Origin: Cyanophora paradoxa
Lineage: Eukaryota > Glaucocystophyceae > Cyanophorales > Cyanophoraceae
NCBI GenBank assembly: GCA_004431415.1
Contig: QPMI01000009.1
Location: 1 to 28,181, forward strand
Direction of reading: 5' to 3'
DNA: 28,181 nt
The position numbers and the translations under genes are program-made. Positions 18,594 to 28,181 of this stretch are shown piece after piece (within the stretch, counting starts at the first letter, position 1; every line of letters begins with the position of its first letter). The notes under the pieces were generated by a model. That model was given only the letters and a program-made list of their open reading frames with translations. It did not search any database and was not told the origin of the DNA.

Positions 18594-20790
18594 GCCGGGC
18601 CAGCGGGCGGGCCCGGGCGCGGCGGAGCGCACGCGCTGCCCGCGCGGCAGGTGCGGGGCGGCGCGGCGGCGCTGGCTGCGGTGGCCTGCGGCGATCGGGG
18701 GGCCCGCAGCAGGTGCGCCGCGCGCCGGGCGGGCGGCGGGCCGGCCCTAGGGGGCGGGCTCGCCGGCCCTTCCTGGGGAGGGCCCCGGCGCGAGGCCGTG
18801 GGTGGATACGGGGCGGGCGGCGCTCACGCGCTGGCCGTGCGGCAGGTGCGGGGCGCGCGGCGGCGCTGGCGGCGGCGGCCTGCGGCGATCACGGGGCCCG
18901 CAGCAGGTGCGCCGCGCGCCGGGCGGCGGCGGGCCGGCTCTAGGGCGGGCCTCGCAGCCCTCCTGGGAGGGCCCAGCGCGGGCCGGCGGGCGGTACGGGC
19001 GGGCGGCGCTCACGCGAGGGCCCCGGCGCGGGCCAGCGGGCGGTTACGGGCGCGGCAGCGCTCACGTGCTGGCCGTGCGGCAGGTGCGGGCGGCGTCGCG
19101 GCGGCGCTGGCGGCGGCGGCCTGCGCGTTGGGGGGCCCGCAGCAGATGCGCGCGCGCCGGGCGGGCGGCGGGCCGGCCCTAGGGGCGGGGCTCGCCGCCT
19201 TCCTGGGGAGGGCCCCGGCGCGAGCCGGTGGGCGGGTACGGGGCGGGGCGGCGCTCACGCGCTGCCGCGCGCAGGTGCGGGCGGCGGGCGCGCTGGCGGC
19301 GGCGGCCTGCGGCGATCGCGGGGCCCGCAGCAGGTGCGCCGCGCGCCGGGCGGGCGAAGGGCCGGCCCTAGGAGGTGGGGCCTCGCCGGCCCTCCCTGGG
19401 GAGGCCCGGCGCGGGGCCGGCGGGCGGTACGGGGCGGGGCGGCGCTCACGCGCTGGCCGTGCGGCAGGTGCGGGGCGGCGCGGCGGCGCTGGCGGCAGCG
19501 GCCGGCGGCGATCACGGGGCCCGCAGCAGGTGCGCCGCGCGCCGGGCGGCGGCGGGGGGCTCTAGGGGGCGGGGCCTCGCCGCCCTTCTGGGAGGGCCCC
19601 GGCGCGGGCGGTGGGCGGGTACGGGGCGGCGGCGCTCACGCGCTGGCCGTGCGGCAGGTGCGGGGCGGCGTCGCGGCGGCGCTGGCGGCGGCGGCCTGCG
19701 GCGATTGGGGGCCCGCAGCAGATGCGCGCGCGCCGGGCGGCGGGGGCCGGCCCTAGGGGCGGGCCTCGCCGGCCCTCCTGGGAGGCCCGGCGCGGCCGGC
19801 GGCAGGCCCGGGCGCGGCGGAGCGCACGCGCTGCCCGCGCGGCAGGTGCGGGGCGGCGCGGCGGCGCTGGCGGCGGCGGCCTGCGGCGATCGCGGGGCCC
19901 GCAGCAGGTGCGCGCGCGCCGGGCGGGCGGCAGGGCCGGCCCTAGGAGGTGGGCCTCGCCGGCCTTCCTGGGGAGGGCCCCGGCGCGGGGCGGCGGGCGG
20001 GTACGGGGCGGGGCGGCGCTCACGCGCTGGCCGTGCGGCAGGTGCGGGGCGGCGCGGCGGCGCTGCGGCGGCGGCCGGCGGCGATCACGGGGCCCGCAGC
20101 AGGTGCGCCGCGCGCCGGGCGGGCGGCGGGGCCGCCCCTAGGGGGCGGGGCCTCGCCGGCCCTTCCTGGGGAGGGCCCCGGCGCGGGGCCGGTGGGCAGG
20201 CCGGGGCGCGGCGGAGCGCACGCGCTGCCCGCGCGGCAGGTGCGGGGCGGCGCGGCGGCGCTGGCGGCGGCGGCCAGCGGCGATCGCGGGGCCCGCAGCA
20301 GGTGCTCAGCGCGCCAGGCGGGCGGCGGGGCCGGCCTCTAGGTGGCTGGGCCTCGCCGGCCCTTCCTGGGGAGGGCCCCGGCGCGGGGCTGGCGGGCGGG
20401 TACGGGGCGGGGCGGCGCTCACGCGCTCCCTGCGGCGCAGCTGCGCGGCGTTGCGGCGGCGCTGGCGGCGGCGGCCGGCGGCGATCACGGGGCCCGCAGC
20501 AGGTGCGCCGCGCGCCGGGCGGGCGGCGGGGCCAGCCCTGGGGGACGGGCCGGCGCCGGCCCTCCCTGGAGAGGGCCCCGCGCGGGGCCGGCGCGGCGGT
20601 ACGGGGCGGGGCGGCGCTCACGCGCTCCCTGCGGCGCACCTGCGCGGCGTCGCAGCGGCGTGGCGGCGGCGGCCGGAGGCGATCGTCGGGCCCGCAGCAG
20701 GTGCGCCGCGCACCGGGCGGGCGGCGGGGCCGGCCCTGGGGGGCGAGGCCTCGCCCGCCGTTCCTGGGGAGGGCCCCGGCGCGGGGCCGG
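18594..20790 (+). repeat. GC-rich tandem array, 11 units of about 195 bp
   Basis: The anchor GGCCCGCAGCAG (one unit has AGATG after it) starts at about 18701, 18895, 19134, 19322, 19518, 19710, 19896, 20091, 20290, 20491 and 20689, so units are 186-201 bp with one of 239. A unit runs GCGCTCACGCGCTGGCCGTG, CGGCAGGTGCGGGGCGG, a GGCGGC stretch, CTGCGGCGATC, GGCCCGCAGCAGGTGCGCCG, then CCTAGGGG, a CTGGGGAGGGCCC stretch and GGGTACGGGGCGGG. Units differ by many small indels in the G/C runs. Long open frames on both strands are composition artefacts. Confidence 0.9.
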
Positions 20791-23700
20791 CGAGGGCCCT
20801 ACGAGCGCACGTCGACGCAGAGAGATTCTAAATATGGCCTGGGTCTGACCGCTGCGCGCGCAGGGACCCACGCCCCCTGCCCCCGCCGCCCCCTGAACCC
20901 GGTACCCCTGGTGCGAGCCCCGGGCCGTGCTCCCCGCTAGCTGATGGCCCGGCGAGGGCCCTACGAGCGCACGTCGACGCAGAGAGATTCTAAATATGGC
21001 CTGGGTCTGACCGCTGCGCGCGCAGGGACCCACCCCCCTGCCCCCGCCGCCCCCTGAACCCGGTACCCCTGGTGCGAGCCCTGGGCCGTGCACCCCGCCT
21101 GCCGATAGCCCCGCGAGGGCCCTACAAGCGCGCGTCGACGCATAGAGATTCTAAACATGGCCTGGGTCTGACCGCTGCGCGCGCAGGGACCCACGCCCCC
21201 TGCCCCCGCCGCCCCCTGAACCCGGTACCCCTGGTGCGAGCCTCGGGCCGTGCTCCCCGCCCGCCGATGGCCCGGCGAGGGCCCTACAAGCGCACGTCGA
21301 CGCAGAGAGATTCTAAATATGGCCTGGGTCTGACCGCTGCGCGCGCAGGGACCCACCCCCTTGCCCCCGCCGCCCCCTGAACCCGGTACCCCTGGTGCGA
21401 GCCCCGGCCGTGCTCCCCGCCCGCCGATGGCCCGGCGAGGGCCCTACGAGCGCACGTCGACGCAGAGAGATTCTAAACATGGCCTGGGTCTGACCGCTGC
21501 GCGCGCAGGGACCCACGCCCCCTGCCCCCGCCGCCCCCTGAACCCGGTACCCCTGGTGCGAGCCTCGGGCCGTGCTCCCCGCCCGCCGATGGCCCGGCGA
21601 GGGCCCTACGAGCGCACGTCGACGCAGAGAGATTCTAAACATGGCCTGGGTCTGACCGCTGCGCGCGCAGGGACCCACGCCCCCTGCCCCCGCCGCCCCC
21701 TGAACCCGGTACCCCTGGTGCGAGCCCCGGGCCGTGCTCCCCGCCCGCCGATGGCCCGGCGAGGGCCCTACGAGCGCACGTCGACGCAGAGAGATTCTAA
21801 ACATGGCCTGGGTCTGACCGCTGCGCGCGCAGGGACCCACCCCCTTGCCCCCGCCCCCTGAACCCGGTACCCCTGGTGCGAGCCCCGGGCCGTGCTCCCC
21901 GCCCGCCGATGGCCCGGCGAGGGCCCTACGAGCGCACGTCGACGCAGAGAGATTCTAAACATGGCCTGGGTCTGACCGCTGCGCGCGCAGGGACCCACGC
22001 CCCCTGCCCCCGCCGCCCCCTGAACCCGGTACCCCTGGTGCGAGCCCCGGGCCGTGCTCCCCGCCTGCCGATGACCCGGCGAGGGCCCTACGAGCGCACG
22101 TCGACGCAGAGAGATTCTAAATATGGCCTGGGTCTGACCGCTGCGCGCGCAGGGACCCGCCCCCCTTGCCCCCGCCGCCCCCTGAACCCGGTACCCCTAG
22201 TGCGAGCCCCGGGCCGTGCTCCCCGCCTGCCGATGACCCGGCGAGGGCCCTACGAGCGCACGTCGACGCAGAGAGATTCTAAATATGGCCTGGGTCTGAC
22301 CGCTGCGCGCGCAGGGACCCACGCCCCCTGCCCCCGCCGCCCCCTGAACCCGGTACCCCTGGTGCGAGCCCCGGGCCGTGCTCCCCGCTAGCTGATGGCC
22401 CGGCGAGGGCCCTACAAGCGCGCGTCGACGCATAGAGATTCTAAATATGGCCTGGGTCTGACCGCTGCGCGCGCAGGGACCCACCCCCCTTGCCCCCGCC
22501 GCCCCCTGAACCTGGTACCCCTGGTGCGAGCCCCGGGCCGTGCTCCCCGCTAGCTGATGGCCCGGCGAGGGCCCTACGAGCGCACGTCGACGCAGAGAGA
22601 TTCTAAATATGGCCTGGGTCTGACCGCTGCGCGCGCAGGGACCCACGCCCCCTGCCCCCGCCGCCCCCTGAACCCGGTACCCCTGGTGCGAGCCCCGGGC
22701 CGTGCTCCCCGCTAGCTGATGGCCCGGCGAGGGCCCTACAAGCGCGCGTCGACGCATAGAGATTCTAAATATGGCCTGGGTCTGACCGCTGCGCGCGCAG
22801 GGACCCACCCCCCTGCCCCCCCCCCCCCTGAACCCGGTACCCCTGGTGCGAGCCCCGGGCCGTGATCCCGCTAGCTGATGGCCCGGCGAGGGCCCTACAA
22901 GCGCGCTTCGACGCATAGAGATTCTAAACATGGCCTGGGTCTGACCGCTGCGCGCGCAGGGACCCGCCCCCCTTGCCCCCGCCGCCCCCTGAACCTGGTA
23001 CCCCTGGTGCGAGCCCCGGGCCGTGCTCCCCGCCCGCCGATGGCCCGGCGAGGGCCCTACAAGCGCGCGTCGACGCATAGAGATTCTAAATATGGCCTGG
23101 GTCTGACCGCTGCGCGCGCAGGGACCCACCCCCCTTGCCCCCGCCGCCCCCTGAACCCGGTACCCCTGGTGCGAGCCCCGGGCCGTGATCCCCGCTAGCT
23201 GATGGCCCGGCGAGGGCCCTACAAGCGCGCGTCGACGCATAGAGATTCTAAACATGGCCTGGGTCTGACCGCTGTGCGCGCAGGGACCCACCCCCCTGCC
23301 CCCGCCGCCCCCTGAACCCGGTACCCCTGGTGCGAGCCCCGGGCCGTGCTCCCCGCCCGCCGATGGCCCGGCGAGGGCCCTACGAGCGCACGTCGACGCA
23401 GAGAGATTCTAAATATGGCCTGGGTCTGACCGCTGCGCGCGCAGGGACCCGCCCCCCTTGCCCCCGCCGCCCCCTGAACCTGGTACCCCTGGTGCGAGCC
23501 CCGGGCCGTGCTCCCCGCCCGCCGATGGCCCGGCGAGGGCCCTACAAGCGCGCGTCGACGCATAGAGATTCTAAACATGGCCTGGGTCTGACCGCTGCGC
23601 GCGCAGGGACCCACGCCCCCTGCCCCCGCCGCCCCCTGAACCCGGTACCCCTGGTGCGAGCCCCGGGCCGTGCTCCCCGCCCGCCGATGGCCCGGCGAGG

Positions 23701-26700
23701 GCCCTACGAGCGCACGTCGACGCAGAGAGATTCTAAATATGGCCTGGGTCTGACCGCTGCGCGCGCAGGGACCCACCCCCCTTGCCCCCGCCGCCCCCTG
23801 AACCCGGTACCCCTGGTGCGAGCCCCGGGCCGTGCTCCCCGCCCGCCGATGGCCCGGCGAGGGCCCTACGAGCGCACGTCGACGCAGAGAGATTCTAAAC
23901 ATGGCCTGGGTCTGACCGCTGCGCGCGCAGGGACCCACCCCCCTGCCCCCGCCGCCCCCTGAACCCGGTACCCCTGGTGCGAGCCCCGGGCCGTGCTCCC
24001 CGCCCGCCGATGGCCCGGCGAGGGCCCTACAAGCGCACGTCGACGCAGAGAGATTCTAAATATGGCCTGGGTCTGACCGCTGCGCGCGCAGGGACCCACC
24101 CCCCTTGCCCCCGCCGCCCCCTGAACCCGGTACCCCTGGTGCGAGCCCCGGGCCGTGCTCCCCGCCCGCCGATGGCCCGGCGAGGGCCCTACGAGCGCAC
24201 GTCGACGCAGAGAGATTCTAAACATGGCCTGGGTCTGACCGCTGCGCGCGCAGGGACCCACGCCCCCTGCCCCCGCCGCCCCTGAACCCGGTACCCCTGG
24301 TGCGAGCCCGGGCCGTGCTCCCCGCCCGCCGATGGCCCGGCGAGGGCCCTACGAGCGCACGTCGACGCAGAGAGATTCTAAACATGGCCTGGGTCTGACC
24401 GCTGCGCGCGCAGGGACCCACGCCCCTGCCCCGCCGCCCCTGAACCCGGTACCCCTGGTGCGAGCCCCGGGCCGTGCTCCCCGCCCGCCGATGGCCCGGC
24501 GAGGGCCCTACGAGCGCACGTCGACGCAGAGAGATTCTAAATATGGCCTGGGTCTGACCGCTGCGCGCGCAGGGACCCACCCCCCTGCCCCCGCCGCCCC
24601 CTGAACCCGGTACCCCTGGTGCGAGCCCCGGGCCGTGCTCCCCGCCCGCCGATGGCCCGGCGAGGGCCCTACGAGCGCACGTCGACGCAGAGAGATTCTA
24701 AACATGGCCTGGGTCTGACCGCTGCGCGCGCAGGGACCCACGCCCCCTGCCCCCGCCGCCCCCTGAACCCGGTACCCCTGGTGCGAGCCCCGGGCCGTGC
24801 TCCCCGCCTGCCGATGACCCGGCGAGGGCCCTACGAGCGCACGTCGACGCAGAGAGATTCTAAATATGGCCTGGGTCTGACCGCTGCGCGCGCAGGGACC
24901 CGCCCCCCTTGCCCCCGCCGCCCCCTGAACCCGGTACCCCTAGTGCGAGCCCCGGGCCGTGCTCCCCGCTAGCTGATGGCCCGGCGAGGGCCCTACGAGC
25001 GCACGTCGACGCAGAGAGATTCTAAATATGGCCTGGGTCTGACCGCTGCGCGCGCAGGGACCCACCCCCCTTGCCCCCGCCGCCCCCTGAACCCGGTACC
25101 CCTGGTGCGAGCCCCGGGCCGTTGTCCCCGCTAGCTGATGGCCCGGCGAGGGCCCTACAAGCGCGCTTCGACGCATAGAGATTCTAAACATGGCCTGGGT
25201 CTGACCGCTGCGCGCGCAGGGACCCGCCCCCCTTGCCCCCGCCGCCCCCTGAACCTGGTACCCCTGGTGCGAGCCCCGGGCCGTGCTCCCCGCCCGCCGA
25301 TGGCCCGGCGAGGGCCCTACAAGCGCGCGTCGACGCATAGAGATTCTAAATATGGCCTGGGTCTGACCGCTGCGCGCGCAGGGACCCACCCCCCTTGCCC
25401 CCGCCGCCCCCTGAACCCGGTACCCCTGGTGCGAGCCCCGGGCCGTGATCCCCGCTAGCTGATGGCCCGGCGAGGGCCCTACAAGCGCGCGTCGACGCAT
25501 AGAGATTCTAAACATGGCCTGGGTCTGACCGCTGCGCGCGCAGGGACCCACCCCCCTGCCCCCGCCGCCCCCTGAACCCGGTACCCCTGGTGCGAGCCCC
25601 GGGCCGTGCTCCCCGCCCGCCGATGGCCCGGCGAGGGCCCTACGAGCGCACGTCGACGCAGAGAGATTCTAAATATGGCCTGGGTCTGACCGCTGCGCGC
25701 GCAGGGACCCGCCCCCCTTGCCCCCGCCGCCCCCTGAACCTGGTACCCCTGGTGCGAGCCCCGGGCCGTGCTCCCCGCCCGCCGATGGCCCGGCGAGGGC
25801 CCTACAAGCGCGCGTCGACGCATAGAGATTCTAAACATGGCCTGGGTCTGACCGCTGCGCGCGCAGGGACCCACGCCCCCTGCCCCCGCCGCCCCCTGAA
25901 CCCGGTACCCCTGGTGCGAGCCCCGGGCCGTGATCCCCGCTAGCTGATGGCCCGGCGAGGGCCCTACAAGCGCGCGTCGACGCATAGAATTCTAAACATG
26001 GCCTGGGTCTGACCGCTGCGCGCGCAGGGACCCACGCCCCCTGCCCCCGCCGCCCCCTGAACCCGGTACCCCTAGTGCGAGCCCCGGGCCGTGCTCCCCG
26101 CCTGCCGATGACCCGGCGAGGGCCCTACGAGCGCACGTCGACGCAGAGAGATTCTAAATATGGCCTGGGTCTGACCGCTGCGCGCGCAGGGACCCACGCC
26201 CCCTGCCCCCGCCGCCCCCTGAACCCGGTACCCCTGGTGCGAGCCCCGGGCCGTGCTCCCCGCCCGCCGATGGCCCGGCGAGGGCCCTACAAGCGCACGT
26301 CGACGCAGAGAGATTCTAAATATGGCCTGGGTCTGACCGCTGCGCGCGCAGGGACCCGCCCCCCTTGCCCCCGCCGCCCCCTGAACCCGGTACCCCTGGT
26401 GCGAGCCCCGGGCCGTGCTCCCCGCTAGCTGATGGCCCGGCGAGGGCCCTACGAGCGCACGTCGACGCAGAGAGAGATATTGGCCTGGGTCTGACCGCTG
26501 CGCGCGCAGGGACCCACGTCCCCTGCCCCCGCCGCCCCCTGAACCCGGTACCCCTGGTGCGAGCCCCGGGCCGTGCTCCCCGCTAGCTGATGGCCCGGCG
26601 AGGGCCCTACGAGCGCACGTCGACGCAGAGAGATTCTAAATATGGCCTGGGTCTGACCGCTGCGCGCGCAGGGACCACGTCCCCTGCCCCCGCCGCCCCT

Positions 26701-27278
26701 GAACCCGGTACCCCTGGTGCGAGCCCCGGGCCGTGCTCCCCGCCCGCCGATGGCCCGGCGAGGGCCCTACAAGCGCACGTCGACGCAGAGAGATTCTAAA
26801 TATGGCCTGGGTCTGACCGCTGCGCGCGCAGGGACCCGCCCCCCTTGCCCCCGCCGCCCCCTGAACCCGGTACCCCTGGTGCGAGCCCCGGGCCGTGCTC
26901 CCCGCTAGCTGATGGCCCGGCGAGGGCCCTACGAGCGCACGTCGACGCAGAGAGATTCTAAATATGGCCTGGGTCTGACCGCTGCGCGCGCAGGGACCCA
27001 CGTCCCCTGCCCCCGCCGCCCCCTGAACCCGGTACCCCTGGTGCGAGCCCCGGGCCGTGCTCCCCGCTAGCTGATGGCCCGGCGAGGGCCCTACGAGCGC
27101 ACGTCGACGCATAGAGATTCTAAATATGGCCTGGGTCTGACCGCTGCGCGCGCAGGGACCCACGCCCCCTGCCCCCGCCGCCCCCTGAACCCGGTACCCC
27201 TGGTGCGAGCCCCGGGCCGTGCTCCCCGCTAGCTGATGGCCCGGCGAGGGCCCTACAAGCGCGCGTCGACGCATAGAG
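20788..27278 (+). repeat. Satellite array, 40 units of about 161 bp
   Basis: The core ATGGCCTGGGTCTGACCGCT recurs about 40 times from 20834 to 27126, mean spacing 161.3 bp. Units are highly similar. Variation is concentrated at a few sites: CCCGCCGATGGCC, CTAGCTGATGGCC or CCTGCCGATGACC; ACGAGCGCACGTCGACGCAGAG or ACAAGCGCGCGTCGACGCATAG; TAAATATGG or TAAACATGG; and small length changes in a C-run. Because many units are 162 bp, frames stay open on both strands for up to 364 codons, but with no start, stop or codon pattern pointing to a gene. The last unit stops at GCATAGAG, where the third family begins. Confidence 0.95.
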
Positions 27279-27975
27279 GTCATTTGTGCTTCGATGCACA
27301 TGTGTACATGTACATGAGGTGATGCATATGGGCCCGCGGATCCACGCCAGGGCACCCCAGGACGGGCCCCGCGCCCGAATCGGAGCACTGGGAAACAACA
27401 TGTATTATACATGGATTCATAATCTATAAGATGAGCTTGGAACGCCGCGCGTGAGACACAAGGCCGGCCTCGAGGGAGTGAGGGGGGCAAGTGAGGTGAT
27501 CGGCCCGCGGAACCACGCCAGGCTAGGGCACCCCAGGACGGGCCCCGCGCCTGCTTCGGGGCACTGAGACACAACTTTTACGGAACATCGATTGCGAATC
27601 CAGAACATGAGCCGAGGGCCACGGGCGCAAGACAAAAGGCCCGCCTTGAGGGAGTGAGTGGTGCACATGTGTACATGTACATGAGGTGATGCATATGGGC
27701 CCGCGGATCCACGCCAGGGCACCCCAGGACGGGCCCCGCGCCCGAATCGGAGCACTGGGAAACAACATGTATTATACATGGATTCAGAATCTATAAGATG
27801 AGCTGGGAACGCCGCGCGTGAGACACAAGGCCGGCCTCGAGGGAGTGAGGGGGGCACATGAGGGAATGGGCCCGCGGAACCGCGCCCTTTCTCCCCAGGG
27901 CGGGCCCCGCGCCCGAATCGGAGCACTGGGAAACAACCTGTATTACATAGGGATTTAGAATATATAAGATGAGCT
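27279..27975 (+). repeat. Third repeat family, four units in a 367-bp dimer pattern
   Basis: The anchor GGCCCGCGGA starts at 27331, 27502, 27698 and 27869 (spacings 171, 196, 171). Units 1 and 3 are nearly identical over about 190 bp, including a palindromic TGTACATGTACATGAGG start, GGGCACCCCAGGACGGGCCC, and an AT-rich AACATGTATTATACATGGAT tail. Units 2 and 4 are more diverged. The true repeat is therefore a dimer of about 367 bp. It directly abuts the 161-bp array. Confidence 0.85.
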
Positions 27976-28181
27976 AGGGGTGCAGGGTTCTAGGGGGATG
28001 GTCAGAGCGAGCCGAGGGCACCATGTGCCATCCACTGTAGTTTCATTCGAACTGGATATCTTTGGATGGGAATTAGTTATATTAGATCCAAATGTATCAT
28101 GAGAACGACAATGAAAAGGGCGGATAGAATATTGCAACGGTCGGGACTCACAATAAGCCTAAACCTGTAAGTCGCCACAAA
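27976..28181. other. AT-rich sequence beyond the repeats
   Basis: No repeat unit, gene or RNA is seen. It is unique sequence within this window and marks the right edge of the repeat block. Confidence 0.5.

Noticed and set aside
20788-27278. CTAAATATGG as a CArG-type (MADS/SRF) binding site in each satellite unit
   Set aside because: It differs from CC(A/T)6GG, varies to CTAAACATGG in many units, and a 10-base match in a repeat is weak evidence.
20961-27926. Open frames of up to 364 codons in the 161-bp array, made of 54-residue repeats
   Set aside because: Both strands are open at once, breaks track unit length (161 or 162) and not selection, and no start context or non-repeat end exists. 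They are by-products of the satellite.
18594-27975. CRISPR array
   Set aside because: The arrays are head-to-tail satellites with no unique spacers, in a genome with spliceosomal introns.
27976-28181. Telomere at the right end
   Set aside because: No short G-rich telomeric repeat is present; the sequence returns to ordinary AT-rich DNA.

Overview
The window is nuclear DNA from a GC-rich unicellular eukaryote, most likely an alga. Genes are broken by many short introns (mostly about 50-100 bp). Most introns end in CAG. Many start GTGCGC or GCGCGC, often with TACCC a few bases further in, instead of the usual GTAAGT. GC-AG introns are frequent; that habit is known from haptophytes such as Emiliania huxleyi, but the taxon cannot be settled from this sequence alone. 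There are no prokaryotic operons, rRNAs or CRISPR arrays.

Layout. 1-1365 (minus): WDR54-like beta-propeller gene, nine clean exons, C-terminus cut by the window edge. 1655-4208 (plus): secreted protein of about six Ig-like modules in eight exons, with a recent tandem exon duplication. 4463-5270 (minus): pieces of an unidentified gene. 5630-9589 (plus): R3H-domain protein with the R3HCC1 architecture. 9902-12548 (minus): secretory pepsin-type aspartic protease of about 16 exons. 12633-15244 (plus): homologue of plant RHL1, an accessory factor of DNA topoisomerase VI. The protease and RHL1 genes are head to head with 84 bp between their start codons. The R3H and protease genes converge.

From about 15.25 kb the sequence is gene-poor: a GC island, then an AT-rich stretch holding an intact-looking hAT-type MITE (394 bp, perfect 8-bp target duplication), then three abutting tandem-repeat families: 11 units of about 195 bp, 40 units of about 161 bp, and a roughly 171/196-bp family arranged as a 367-bp dimer. 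This looks like heterochromatin (pericentromeric, centromeric or subtelomeric).

Two themes deserve attention. First, the 161-bp satellite unit looks like one of the local introns (GTGCGAG start, CTGAC branch-point-like motif, CGCGCAG end) plus a 46-bp exon-like spacer, and the 195-bp unit repeats CAG|GTGCG junctions. Second, the three genes between 5.6 and 15.2 kb each carry several single-base losses in conserved coding blocks, including both sides of the protease DTG active site, while the two genes before 4.3 kb carry none. These are either assembly errors in G/C runs or real decay next to the satellites. The genes are otherwise unrelated housekeeping or secretory genes; nothing suggests a shared pathway.
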